Shown in pieces: positions 45,426 through 56,802 of a DNA stretch of 64,000 nt. The translations under genes were made by a program, and so were the position numbers. Each line of letters begins with the position of its first letter. Within the stretch, counting starts at the first letter, position 1. Location: positions 107,445,982 through 107,509,981 of the forward strand of contig CM051457.1 in assembly GCA_028274465.1 (NCBI GenBank), read 5' to 3'. This stretch comes from Plantago ovata. Its lineage: Eukaryota; Streptophyta; Magnoliopsida; Lamiales; Plantaginaceae. The notes under the pieces are model-generated. The model was not told where the DNA came from and did no database searches. It saw only the letters and a list, made by a program, of their open reading frames with translations.

Positions 45426-46160
45426 CAATCATCTGCAAAGCAGAGAATATGAATTTTTGGCCCATTTTGACTTGATTTAAGTGCTTTAAACTCACCTACC
45501 CTCTCTTGTTGAATGATATAATGTATGAAAAGTTCTTGTGCTAAGATAAAAAGATAAGGGGATAGGGGATCCCCTTGTCTTATTCTTCTGGTAGGTTTCC
45601 AGTCTTGGGAGGTATTATTATTAACTATAACTCGGTAGGAAACTGATTGGATACATTCTTGGATCCAACCAATTAATTTGCAAGGAAAATTAAATTTCCT
45701 CAAAGCTAAAAGGATGAAATCCCATTCTAACTATCATAGGCTTTTTCTACATCTAATTTTAATGCCATGTAAAATTGTTTAGATTTTGTTTTCCTATTCA
45801 TGGTGTGCAATAGTTCATGAGCTAGCAGGGCATTATCTGAAATCTGCCTTCCAGGCACAAAAGCATTTTGATAAGGTGAGATAACTTTATCTAGGAAGGG
45901 TCTTAATCTGTTTACTAATATTTTGGATATTATTTTATAAACAACATTACAAAGATTTATTGGTCTAAAATGAGAAACCAGCTTAGGGTTATGTCTTTTA
46001 GGTATTAGCACAAGCAAAGTTTGGTTAATATTCTCTGGCATAGATCCTGAAACAAAGAATTGTTTAACCAATTGTTTGATTTGGTCCCCTATTAGGTTCC
46101 AGTTGTTTTGGTAGACATAGAGTTGACTATCCAAGTTGATTGTTTCAAAACTCGTTTTAG
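45426..46160 (-). pseudogene. LINE-1 piece 5: reverse transcriptase fingers and palm
   Basis: The minus strand encodes LVLIPKRHNPKLVSHFRPIN, then QNAFVPGRQISDNALLAHEL and KLDVEKAYDS. In the next frame come SYRVIVNNN, RRIRQGDPLSPYLFILAQEL and the catalytic FADD (CFADDCI). A frame change lies near 45715. The 5' end falls at about 46160 without an endonuclease, next to a dehydrin-like gene promoter. Confidence 0.9.
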
Positions 46161-46166
46161 TATGCT

Positions 46167-46173
46167 TATAAAA
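46167..46173 (+). promoter_or_regulatory. TATA box of the left dehydrin-like copy
   Basis: TATAAAA lies 89 bp before the start codon, matching TATAAAT 94 bp before the start of the right copy. The LINE truncation point is only about 7-15 bp upstream, so any more distal promoter of this copy is displaced by 31 kb. Confidence 0.6.
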
Positions 46174-46255
46174 CAAAGGACAAATCAAAATACAACAGTA
46201 CATCACAAAATTTTCAACACTCAAGAAACCAATCATACCCACAAAGAGTTAAAGA

Positions 46256-46529
46256 ATGTCTAGTTTAGTTCATAAATTTGACATCAAGCAGACAATAGGT
46301 GATGCACTTCACATTAGCCACAACAACAAGGATCATGAGGATAATTAAGCACAAGGTTGAGAAATGTGACAAGGAAGAAGAACATGGTATGAAAAAGTTG
46401 ATGCACAAAATCAAGAACAAGATGCACAAGAAGACATATCATGAAACAAAAGGGAAACGTTATCAAGGAGGTGTGTATGGTGAGGAGGAAGAACAAGAAG
46501 AGGGGGAGGAGGAGGAAAGTGGGAGGTGA
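46256..46529 (+). pseudogene. KS-dehydrin-like gene, left tandem copy (frameshifted)
   Basis: The start MSSLVHKFDIKQTIGDALHI aligns with the right copy (48600). The frame stops after about 30 codons (TAA at 46346-46348). The rest of the homology continues in another frame: EEEHGMKKLMHKIKNKMHKK (the K-segment-like part) and an acidic tail EEEEQEEGEEEESGR ending at 46529. The 5' UTR is also homologous between the copies. It is most simply a dead tandem duplicate. Nothing else recognisable lies in 46530-47780 beyond AT-rich DNA and a TTTA microsatellite (47147-47176). Confidence 0.7.
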
Positions 46530-47359
46530 AGAATATGAAGCAAAAGAGGGTTGAGATGAAGAAGGTGAAGGTAAAGGTGCTGCAATTATGGAGTTTTTAT
46601 CGGACATTGTTTTCAAATTTGGCAATATATAAGTAACATTTCAGGGAATTGACATTCAATTTGTCTATAATTTTGAATTTTAAAGGGGTATTGTAAATTT
46701 AGGTATTGTAACAAGGGGTTGTTAAACGTCGTAGTAATTTTACTAAATGTTGGAAATTTATCTGTAATTTACAAAAAAATAAATATTTTACAAATATTAC
46801 AAATGAGTCCCGAACTTATTAATTCATACAAATTATCATAAAAAATTTCAAGTATAACAAATTAATTAATTATACTTTACCACAAACACTCTAAATTAAA
46901 TACTCTCCAAAATATAAATTATTAACATGGAATGACCATTTGAATAAAAATGGTCGAATTATAATTCCGAACTTCACAAAATTGATAAACTTGGTATCAA
47001 ATTCAAATGTTCCAATCAAATTCACGTTTAAATCCGAACCATTAACAGCAGACCCGCCCAGCATGTTGCTGTTAATGGACAGCAGCAGCCCGCTGTTGCT
47101 GTTGTAGAATAGCATGCTTTCAATTTTAATTTTTTAATATGTTAATTTTATTTATTTATTTATTTATTTATTTATTATATGGATGGTTGATATCAAGTGA
47201 TAAATAACAAAATTATTATGAAAATTATAATTATGCGGTAATAGTATTTTTTTTTAAAGTTAAAATTTATAATTATGTGGTAATAGTATAATTATTGTTC
47301 CAAACAAAATTATAATTATATTTTAAAAAACTAATGATCCACTGAGAAAGTGAAATTAT

Positions 47360-47520
47360 AATATTGAGTTATTTAAATAGGAGTTTGTGTTGATTTTAAA
47401 ATTTTATGGTTTACTTTTTGAAAAGTATGAAACTAAAAGCCTTTTTGTAATTTAAAAATAATTTTTAACATTTAATATTGAGTTATTTAAATAGGAGTTT
47501 GTGTTGATTTAAGAATGTTC
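47360..47520. repeat. Short direct repeats in AT-rich spacer
   Basis: A roughly 37-bp segment with TTGAGTTATTTAAATAGGAG occurs at about 47366 and again at about 47476. A related pair (TTATAATTATGYGGTAATAG) lies just upstream at about 47225 and 47267. There are no terminal inverted repeats that would make it a MITE. Confidence 0.6.
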
Positions 47521-47782
47521 GTGAATTTAATATGCTCCATTTACTAAACTCGGTTTGTTATTTCCCCTATTGTGTACATAGTTCAGTAATCCACCATATC
47601 ATACTTACATTTGAGTCCGATCTGTATACGTATTCAAGTATGTCAAGACCGGTGAATTTAATTCACGAAATTGTAAAATTAATTTGTTAGCTCCGACTTG
47701 ACTGGACCGGACGCAAATTAATATGGTATTCGAAGTTAGTTTTTTTTTTTTTTTTTCTTTTTGGTAAATTTTAAATTTTTAC

Positions 47783-48040
47783 ATGTTGGCCCCAATGACT
47801 AGCCCGATCGATCTAGATCCGTGGGAAATAGAAGAACTATGTGATGAATCGGGACTATCTGTCCCAAACTCCCAACTGGATCAAGTAGACCCGTATTATG
47901 AGGTTACATTCACCCGGACGGGTTTGGCTCATACTGTACCAGCCCCACTAGTACCTATTAGTAAAAAAAATCAAAATAGCCCCAATAGCGTTTGTAAGCT
48001 TGTGTGGCCTAAACTAAAGAAATATTGTTATAATCATTAA
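47783..48040 (+). other. Unassigned 85-codon frame
   Basis: The frame MLAPMTSPIDLDPWEIEELC to KKYCYNH has more balanced amino-acid use than its AT-rich surroundings, and higher GC in its first 200 bp. I recognise no domain. It could be a fragment of an older gene or element. No promoter or splice context is evident. Confidence 0.2.
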
Positions 48041-48505
48041 CCCCACAATATAAATATATTCACAACTTCACCACTCCACTCAACATTCTTTTATACAATA
48101 ATTTCCCTTTATTCTTTAGGCAACTAATACCCTCATTCACAATAATATTTTCATTCTTTAATAAAATAATATCCATTAATACCCAGTTTCCTTAAATATT
48201 ATGCCATAACAAGTTATGAGAAATCTGTAAGGGAATGGAGGAACTACATTACGAGAGAAATTGCAAACTATTTAAAACTTCTATTTAAATTTAAAGAGCC
48301 AAAACTCTATTTTGCCTCCGAAACAATGAATATATACATATACATATACATATTCATGGCTAACGATGACTTGACATAATAAGAGCATAAGACCTCCATT
48401 CCAATTTTCAATAATCAAACCAATCAAATATTGTGGGTTACCCATTAAATGTGCAAGACCGATAATTAAATATTGTTTCAATACTATATTTAGCTGGTAT
48501 ATGCT

Positions 48506-48512
48506 TATAAAT
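48506..48512 (+). promoter_or_regulatory. TATA box of the right dehydrin-like gene
   Basis: TATAAAT, 94 bp before the start codon, conserved in position with the left copy. Confidence 0.65.
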
Positions 48513-48599
48513 TGCAGGACAAATTAAAACACAATACAGTACACCCTAAATCTTCCAACACTTTGAAGAAATCAATCATACTCGCAAAGAGTTAAAAGA

Positions 48600-48947
48600 A
48601 TGTCTGATTTAATTCATAAATTAGGTGAGGCTCTTCACATTACCCACGCGAAGGATGATGATGATGATGATAAGAAGAAGGAAGAGGAACATGGTGTCAA
48701 AAAATTGATGCACAAAATCAAGAAGAAGATGCACGAGAGAAGCAAGAGGCCGGCTCGCCGTAGAAATGGAAATCGGGAGGAGGGCGAAGAGGGTGAGGAG
48801 GAAGAAGGAGAAGAAGGTGAGAAGGAAGGAGAAGAGGAGGAGGAAGAAGGTGAGAAGGAAGGAGAAGAGGAGGAGGAAGAAGAAGAAGAAGGAAGTGAGA
48901 GCGAAAGTGAAGAAGAAGAAGAAGAAGAAGAAGAATATGACGAATAA
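48600..48947 (+). CDS. KS-type dehydrin-like small acidic protein (HIRD11/SRC1-like)
   Basis: A 115-aa single-exon protein. The start MSDLIHKLGEALHITHAKDD resembles the MxxLIxKIGDALHIGG start of plant KS-dehydrins of the HIRD11/SRC1 group. It continues with an Asp/Lys run, a K-segment-like amphipathic stretch (EHGVKKLMHKIKKKMHERSK), a basic RPARRRNGN patch and a long Glu-rich tail with an S-segment-like SESESEEE near the end. Family members are hydrophilic, bind metals or membranes and accumulate under cold or drought (established for the family). The Glu tail is repeat-like (GEKEGEEEEEE twice). An AATAAA lies about 50 bp after the stop. Assignment rests on the N-terminus and K-like segment; the poly-Glu expansion is unusual. 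Confidence 0.6.
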   Translation: MSDLIHKLGEALHITHAKDDDDDDKKKEEEHGVKKLMHKIKKKMHERSKRPARRRNGNREEGEEGEEEEGEEGEKEGEEEEEEGEKEGEEEEEEEEEGSESESEEEEEEEEEYDE

Positions 48948-49861
48948 GTAATAAAGTAGGGGATCTACATGCAATTTTGCTTACTTTCTTGTAAAATAAA
49001 TGAGATTGCATTTAAAATGTTTTGGTATAAATCGTGATAGGACTAAGTATCCTTGTTTTACGAAAATTGGATTTTAGAGCAATTGTTTGAAAACACATTT
49101 TGCACATTGTAAATTAGACATTGTAACAATTGTGTTGATTGATTTAAGGGTGTTTGGAATTTTTGAATATGGTAGAGCTACTCATCAGACAATACTCTAT
49201 TCGTTTTCTCAAAAGTTTTTTGTTACCATTACGAGATTAGTTTTTTAAAGAGAAAATTACATTCTAGGAGGTCCTTAGTGGTCCATATCGTTTTAAACTC
49301 CACTAAATTGAGAATATTAAAATTGATCAACTAGTGCTACAACAATTATATTCTATTCCATTTTTAGGTTGACTATCAAAATTCAATATTTAAAACCAAA
49401 TATGGCTTAAGTTTTAATTTAAAAAATAAATAAAATTCTTAAACAAGTCGCAAAATGTTTATTAATATTTTTTCCTTTTATATTTTTTCCTTCCTCTATC
49501 TCCCTCTTCAAATGTTTCTTCAGTACCAAATTAAGAATTTCAGTAACGGAGTGACAAGCTCCAATATCGGAACTTACACTACTTCGATCTGAAGCTCTAC
49601 AAGCTCCAAATTTTGGAGCATGCAACCTGCACCTGCAAGCTCTGACCGGAGTTTGAACACAACTCTAGCCGGAGCTATATTAGTACCATTTTCGGTACCG
49701 AATTTTTTTTTAATAAAGATGGAAAGATAAAATTTCAGAAATTCCTTTTCTTTATTTATTTAAACAATTCTTTTTATTTATTTATGTTTTGTTTTTTGTT
49801 TTTTTTATGTCCATGACTAATTATTTATTTATTTGTTTATTTCCTAATGTTAAGGCCTAAG

Positions 49862-50013
49862 AACCAATGAGGTCTAGCTCAATTGGTTAGACTGAGGTGT
49901 CATGATACTAGAGGTCATAGGTTCAATTCTCGTCAAGTGCGGTATTATTTATAGTTTATTACTAGCTTTGTAATGCTACTTGTGAAATTGAAATGGTTCG
50001 ATTATTAAAAAAA
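49862..50013 (+). mobile_element. tRNA-derived SINE
   Basis: A roughly 152-bp element with an A box (TAGCTCAATTGG) near its start, a B box (AGGTTCAATTCTC) about 45 bp later and a 3' A-run. It is flanked by a perfect 16-bp target duplication AATGTTAAGGCCTAAG (49846-49861 and 50014-50029). This is the signature of a Pol III-transcribed plant SINE inserted by LINE machinery. The upstream stretch 48960-49845 has no other feature I can name. Confidence 0.9.
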
Positions 50014-50249
50014 AATGTTAAGGCCTAAGGCCTTGTTTGGTTTCTCATATTGGTCAACTCAAAAATAGGATTTTGGACTAGAATGTAATTGTCAACTCAA
50101 CACTGTTGGATGGTGCAAAGTGTTGGACTAAGTAGCTACTTCGTGCCTAAATCTATTGCTAACAACTTTGAAAAGGAGATCAGCAGTTGTATTCCCCTCT
50201 CTGTAGATGCCCTGGATGTAGATTCACTACAAGAAAACAACCATTTAGC

Positions 50250-50515
50250 GACGGAATAGTAGCTATGGACGGTATCCGTCGCTAAATAGCGACGGATCGC
50301 TACCATTAGCGACGGATAAGGACGAAGTGCGCTCTAAGCTCAGTTCATCATTGGAAAGAGTCAATCCGGCATCAACGTAGCGACGGATTAGCTCTATCCG
50401 TCGCTATTGTAGCGACGGATAAATCTATCCGTCACTATCTGTCTGTTGACCAGAATAAAAAAAGGATAAAAAATAAATAAGCAAATAGCGACGGATGGCC
50501 TATCCGTCGCTATAT
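50250..50515. repeat. Left subterminal repeat array of CACTA-3
   Basis: TAGCGACGGAT and ATCCGTCGCTA copies as palindromes. A CCACCACCACACATC-rich stretch follows (50620-50730) in the probable 5' UTR, which gives a long Pro/His-rich frame without coding support. Confidence 0.88.
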
Positions 50516-52130
50516 TTCTCAGATAGATGCAGACGGTCTCAATCGTCTTCCCCCCAAATCATTTCCTCCTTTTCTCCTAACCCTAATCGCTCTCTTCTCC
50601 TTCTTCTCCTTCTCCTCCCACCACCACCACACATCGACGCCACCACCACTGCCCCGTCTTCTCTTTCGTGCCACCACCACTGCCCCACCCTCTCTTTCAC
50701 ACCACCACCACACATCAACGCGCCCGGCCCGCCACCGTATTCCGCGGCACCACCACTCCGGATTCCGCCACCGCACCGTCGTCCGGAGTTCTGCCTTCCC
50801 TGTCTCATCTTCACTTGATATAGGTTAGTAACCCTAATCTCTCCAATTTAATTTTTTTTCATATTTGTTTAATTTCTCAATGTTATTGTCCCATCTAGAA
50901 TTTTTCTCCAAATTGAGGTTAAGAACAAGGTTAGCTTGTTTTCGAATTGAGATGTAAGGCTTAAGATTTTGTTTTACTTGTGCTATGTTGGAAATAGTAG
51001 TAGAATTGGTAGTACTGGTTTACAACTCTATTTTTCGAAAACGATTCACTTGTGTTACTATCTATTCAATTAGTCATAGTATATGTTATATGTTAGGTTA
51101 ATCTGTACACAGTTACTTGATTGAATATGTATATTTTGTTTCCCATTCCATGTTTCGAACGGACTGATGAATGTGGTTTCACATTTATTTTTATTTTTTG
51201 GTATTATGTTGGGAGTCATTAAGACTTTAAAATGCTCCAATTGATAAATGAATTATATTTAATTAGATTAAAATTTGGTTTAAATCAGATTAATTAGATT
51301 AAAATTTTAAAATGATGGATTAAATTAGATTAATTAGATCAAATTTTGTATTAAATTAGATTTTTAAATGTAGGCTATGTATCCTTGCGTTTTTTGGTCT
51401 TTCACATATGCATTTTGCAGCTTCATTTGGATCTTTAAATCATAAGTTTACAGCATAAAGTCCAGTGTCGTTTCTTATCAGTGTATACTCAAAGTCCATT
51501 TATTGTTTCTTACGGTTGTTCTTAAACGTGCAGATCATGCCGAGGCCAAAGAAATCGGGGAAGCTGTTGGCGGCCAGCAACCGTAGCTACGCCGAGCCAG
51601 ACTCGCCATTCCGCACCCCTAGTAGTCAGACGGAGTCGGGGGGGGGGGGGACCTCGGCGACTCATGTCAGTGAGACCCTCTCCCCTGGCCCCCGTTCGAG
51701 CAGCAGTGCAGGGTCTACTGGCCCAGACGTGTTTGCTAACCTGCCGGATGATGGGTACAGGGGGGAGGTGTACATGGCGGGTGAGCGGGTGAATGGCAAG
51801 CTCGTCGTCTGGCCCATGCCTGGGCATGTGTAAGTTATTTAGTTGGATTAATTTGTGTGTTTGGTATTGTATGTTTTATTTAGTTGGATTAAGTTGTGTG
51901 TTTGGTATTGTATGTTTTATTTAGTTGGATTAATTTGTGTATGTTATTGTAACAGGATGATGCCGAGGGAGGCTGCAAAGTTCATCAGCAAGAAATCCAC
52001 GAAGAAAGTGGATCTCCCACCACTTGGAGCCCAGTGGCATACTTTCACTCCGGAGCGGAAGGCGTAGATTTGGAATGCTCTGGAGGTTAGTAATCTTTCT
52101 TCTTCTCTTATGGTTTAATCTTTCTTTACT

Positions 52131-52376
52131 TGGGTGATATGTTAGTCACCGTGTGTTAGTTGAAATAGAACAATGTGCAATTATTTGGGTGATATGTTAG
52201 TCACCGTGTGTTAGTTGAAATAGGATAATGTGCAATTGTTTGGGTGATATGTTAGTCACCGTGTGTTAGTTAAAAATAGGACAATGTGCAATTGTTTGGG
52301 TGATATGTTAGTCACCGTGTGTTAGTTGAAAATAGGACAATGTGCAATTGTTTGGGTGATATGTTAGTCACCGTGT
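52131..52376 (+). repeat. Five-copy 55-56 bp tandem repeat in intron 2 of the CACTA-3 TNPA-like gene
   Basis: Units begin at 52133, 52188, 52243, 52299 and 52355, each containing GGTGA-TATGTTAG-TCACC, a 5-bp stem with an 8-nt loop. The loop is the reverse complement of CTAACATA seen on the plus strand in CACTA-1, so both read the same in gene sense. Confidence 0.9.
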
Positions 52377-52468
52377 CATATATATGTTAATCTGAATTTT
52401 GTATACTTTCTGAAATGTATGAGAAGTTCTTCCTCCCCAACAAGTTCAAGTCGGATCTGTGGTATGCC

Positions 52469-54565
52469 TGTAAGAAAATACGATCAGAGTTACCCCTAGG
52501 GTACGCAGCGGAATTTCAAAAAAAATTCTTAACATGCAGGTTAATTGATCATGTATATAGCATATATATTAAACACGTCAATTAGAAGACTTACAATACT
52601 CCAAAAGCAAGCACAGGTACCAAGTCTTCGTAATAGTCCGGTGAATCTTCTCCTTCGTCGAAGTCGAAGATATCTGCAATACTTTGATTATCTGCAAGAT
52701 AATAAAAGTTAGTTTCCAGCTCTTTGAACCTCAACCTTGGTATCCACGGATGAACAGCTTATCGGAAAGAATGCTAGGATATTCTTTATGTGGCCAAGAA
52801 GATGGGGCGGCAATTTTCCTCCGGTGGGAGTGGATGCGCGCGGCTAGAGGAGAGGTAGGGGAGAGCTTTTATTTTCTCTAAGAAAACTGGTAGAAAGAAT
52901 GATCTTGAATCAACTGTGTTCAACCATGATAAAAGCTCTCTAATAGTCTACTATATATAGTAGTCAATAGAAGTCTATTGAATAATCAATTAGACTTCAT
53001 AAAGGAATAAGAATCTAATTCTTATCGCACAAGGAAACCAATTCAAGTCTAGATTCTTTCCCAATCAAATTAAAACTCAATCAGAAAAATCTAACTTATC
53101 CCTTCACTTCTAATAGAGGAAGGAGTCGAACTCCTTCCCCTACTCCAGCTGCGCGCGCGCGCGCGAGTCCTCGGGAGGTTAGGTGGGTCCCGATTTTGGA
53201 ACCCACTTATAATTCTAAGGCAATTCAAACTCCAAGTAGATTTTGTCCATGTGCATATATTAATTCTAAATTAACATATCCTCTCAAATCAAACCTCTAT
53301 TATATTTCTAAAATATAATCTCTAATTGTATTTACATAAAATACAATTGATTAGCCAATTCAATTAATAATTCCAAATCATTAATTGAGCCACAAATTAT
53401 TATAATTAATTCCAAATCAATTATAATCCATCAATCACAATTAATTCTAAATTGCGATTCCATCTTCAAGGATATACGGACAAGCTGAATCAGCACATAG
53501 TGTGACCCATAGGGCCTCATTGTATTAAGCAAGTCCTAGACTAGGCAAAATGGAATTCCTAGACGGTTCCATGTGCAATATTAATACATGAAGACGTTTG
53601 AGAGGTTTCTCAAAGCAAACCCTTTCGTTGTGAAGTCTGTTGCGCTCAACGCGGCGATGGTAACGTCCCTTCATCTGACTGACTCGAATGCATCTAGGAT
53701 CGATGAAGTGTCTATTCCAATAATACATCCACGGGCGTCTTCAGTGAGTTGCATGGTGAATCCAATATCTATTATGACTATCGTAATAATATCGATACGC
53801 TGGCTAGCGGTTTTACCAATCACAACTATGAACGACTATGAGCAGTTCTCTCCTGTGCTACACATCAGAGATGAATCCTTCACAGAATCACTTATCATCC
53901 CCATTTGTATGTAGCCATAATCCTGGATCGTTTGTTGGGTCAACTGCTTATTCAGAGCTGACATCGACGGGTCCACCAAGGATATGGGGCAACAAATGTG
54001 ATGATAAAGTCCTGTAAGTCCAAAGGACGACTGGCATCACTTCGACAACTTACCGGTTCCCATAGACACTTCGGTGTAGAGTATACATCGATGGGATTTT
54101 GCGGTGGGTACTTCCATTGTTCGGTAATCACCCTTCGAACAACTATGCGTAGTTATGGGAACGTTTCTTGATTGTCCAACAATCCGTCCCGTGGCCGTGG
54201 GATCGGCTCACACTTGCTCTAACAAGTATAACCTCCACGCATACTAGTCTCAGCTGGTTCATTCAGACCCCTACATCCGAGATGAACCTCGACTAGGGAG
54301 AGTTTGGGATAGATGATAACTCACATAGCTCCCACTATCTGTGTGATCGGTCATCTATCCGAGGGGACATGTTTAATATCAATACAGACAGGAATAGAGA
54401 TATGACATGTTGTATGCCTGTGTAATATAAATATGGAAGCGATACTCAATAGTCAAACAACAAACATATATTATATTACGTTGACCTGTGTAATAGTACA
54501 TATATGCCCTTTATAAGGGCTGCATGCCCTTAATAAAGACTGTCTCTAGGACATATACACTATCA
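52469..54565 (-). repeat. Solo LTR of the Copia-B family (minus) in CACTA-3
   Basis: 2097 bp from TGTAAGAAAATA to TATACACTATCA, the inverse of the element B LTR ends, with perfect target duplication ATGCC (52464-52468 and 54566-54570). No internal region is left, as after LTR-LTR recombination. It is visibly more diverged from element B LTRs than those are from each other. Confidence 0.94.
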
Positions 54566-54719
54566 ATGCCTTCAAACATGAAGGCTCCGAAGCCTTCCGG
54601 AAGAAGGTCGCCAAGATCAAGGCATCGGGGAAGAAGCCGGGGTGGATTGGGGAGGAGGAGTGGCCCCTGTGGAAGCAGTATTGGGCGGAGAACCTTCAAG
54701 CCTAGAACAGGGAGAACCG

Positions 54720-56802
54720 TGATAGTGTATATGTCCTAGAGACAGTCCTTACTAAGGGCATGGTGCCATTATACAGGGCATATATGTACTATTACACAGG
54801 TCAACGTGATATAATATATGTTTGTTGCATTTTACTATTGAGTATCGCTTTCATATTTATATTACACCGGGCATGCAGCATGTCATATCTCTATTACTGT
54901 CTGTATTGATATTAAACATGTCCCCTCGGATAGATGACCGATCACACAGATAGTGGGAGCTATGTGAGTTATCATCTATCCCAAACTCTCCCTAGTCGAG
55001 GTTCATCTCGGATGTAGGGGTCTGAATGAACCAGACAAGACTAGTATGCGTGGATGTTATACTTGTTGGAGCAAGTGTGAGCCGATCCCACGGCCACGGA
55101 ACGGATTGTTGGACAATCGAGAAACGTTCCCATAACTGCGCATAGTTGTTCGAAGAAGCTTTATCGAACAATGGAAGTACCCACCGGACACTCCCATCGA
55201 TGTATACTCTACACCGAAGTGTCTATGGGAACCGGTGAATTGTCGAAGTGATGTCAGTCGTCCTTTGGACTTACAGGACTTTATCATCACATTTGTTGCC
55301 CCATATCCTTGGTGGACCCGTCGATGTCAGCTCTGAATAAGCAGTTGACCTAAGACACGATCCAGGATTATGGCTACATACAAATGGGGATGATAAGTGA
55401 TTCTGTGAAGGATTCATCTCTCACGTGTAGCACAGGAGAGCACTGCTCATAGTCATTCATAGTTGTGATGGTAAAACCGCTGGCCAGCGTATCAATATTA
55501 TTATGATGGTCATAATAGATATTGGATTCACCATGCAACTCACTGAAGACGCCCGTGGATGTATTATTGGGATAGACACTTCATCGATCCTAGATACATT
55601 CGAGCAAGTCAGATGAAGGGACGTTACCATCGCCGCGTTGAGCGCAACAGACTTCGCAACGAAAGGGTTAGCTTTGAGAAACCTCTCAAACGTCATCATG
55701 TATTAATATTGCAAATGGAACCGTCTAGGAATTCCATGTTGCCTAGTCTAGGACTTGCTTAATACGATGAGGCCCTATGGGTCACACTATGTGGTGATTC
55801 AGCCTATCAGAATATCGTTGAAGATGGAATCGCAATTAATTTGGAATTAATTGTGATTGATGGATTATAATTGATTTGGAATTAATTATAATATATGGTT
55901 ACTCAATTAATGATTTGGAATTATTAATTGAATTGACTAATTAATTGTATTTTATGTAAATACAATTAAAGATTATATTTTAGAAATATAATGGAGGTTT
56001 GATTTGAATGGATATGTTAATTTAGAATTAACATATGCACATGGGCAAAATCTACTTGGAGTTTGAATTGTCTTAGAACTATAAGTGGGTCCCAAAATCG
56101 GGACCCACCTAACACCCTTAGGACGCGCACGCGCGCAAGATGGAGTACCTATATTAGAAGTCTAAGGGATAAGTTAGATTTTTCTGATTGAGTTTTAATT
56201 TGATTGGGAATGAATCTAGACTTGGAATTGATTTCCTAGTGCGATAAGAATTAGATTCTTATTTCTTTATGAAGTCTAATTGCTTATGCTTTATGCTTCT
56301 ATTGACTACTATATATAGTAGACTATTAGAGAGCTTTTGACATAGATTTTCACACAGTTGAAGAATCAAATTCTTAGAGAATTATTCTACCCAGTTTTCT
56401 TAGAGAAAATAAAAGCTCTCCCCTTCTCTATAAGCCACACGCGCGCGCCACCTGCCGGAGGAATCGCCGCCCCGTCTTCTTGGTCACACAAAGAATATCC
56501 TAGCATTCTTTCCGATAGGCTGTTCATCCGTGGATACCAAGGTTGAGGTTCTAGGAGCTGGAAACTAACTTTTATTGTCTTGCAGATAATCAAAGTATTG
56601 CAGATATCTTCGACTTCGACGAAGGAGAAGATACACCGGATTATTACGAAGACTTGGAAGCTGCTTTGGAAGTAAGGTTAGTCTTCTAATTGACGTGTTT
56701 AAATATATACGACATATACATAATCAATTAACCTGTATGTTAAGGAAATTTTTGAAATTCCGCTGCGTACCCTAGGGGTAACTCTGACCATATTTTCTTA
56801 CA
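54720..56802 (+). repeat. Solo LTR of the Copia-B family (plus) in CACTA-3
   Basis: 2083 bp with the element B LTR ends and perfect target duplication AACCG (54715-54719 and 56803-56807). It lies only 154 bp from the other solo LTR, in the same exon and in the opposite orientation. Confidence 0.94.

Larger units (their letters stand above)
15165..46160 (-). mobile_element. LINE-1 (plant L1 type), 5'-truncated, split by four nested insertions
   Basis: Pieces at 15165-16444, 22130-22439, 33795-33814, 41225-41729 and 45426-46160 are collinear parts of one minus-strand non-LTR retrotransposon, about 2.85 kb in all. The joins are visible at protein level. GLENMNKAFQLKLAWKLL runs across the CACTA-1 and Copia-B insertion points, and DYIINGTWNINKLQQV runs across the gypsy insertion. 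Order from 5' to 3': RT, RT thumb/linker, zf-RVT, RNase H, short 3' UTR, A-tail (T-run at 15165-15172). The endonuclease and ORF1 are missing, so the copy is 5'-truncated. Its 5' end abuts the promoter of a dehydrin-like gene copy. Confidence 0.88.

Noticed and set aside
48621-49011. Minus-strand poly-Phe and poly-Leu frames
   Set aside because: Shadows of the Glu/Lys-rich dehydrin-like gene on the plus strand.
50495-50818. 107-codon Pro/His-rich frame near the left end of CACTA-3
   Set aside because: It starts inside the subterminal array, is low-complexity CCACCAC sequence, and has no counterpart in CACTA-1 or CACTA-2. More likely 5' UTR.
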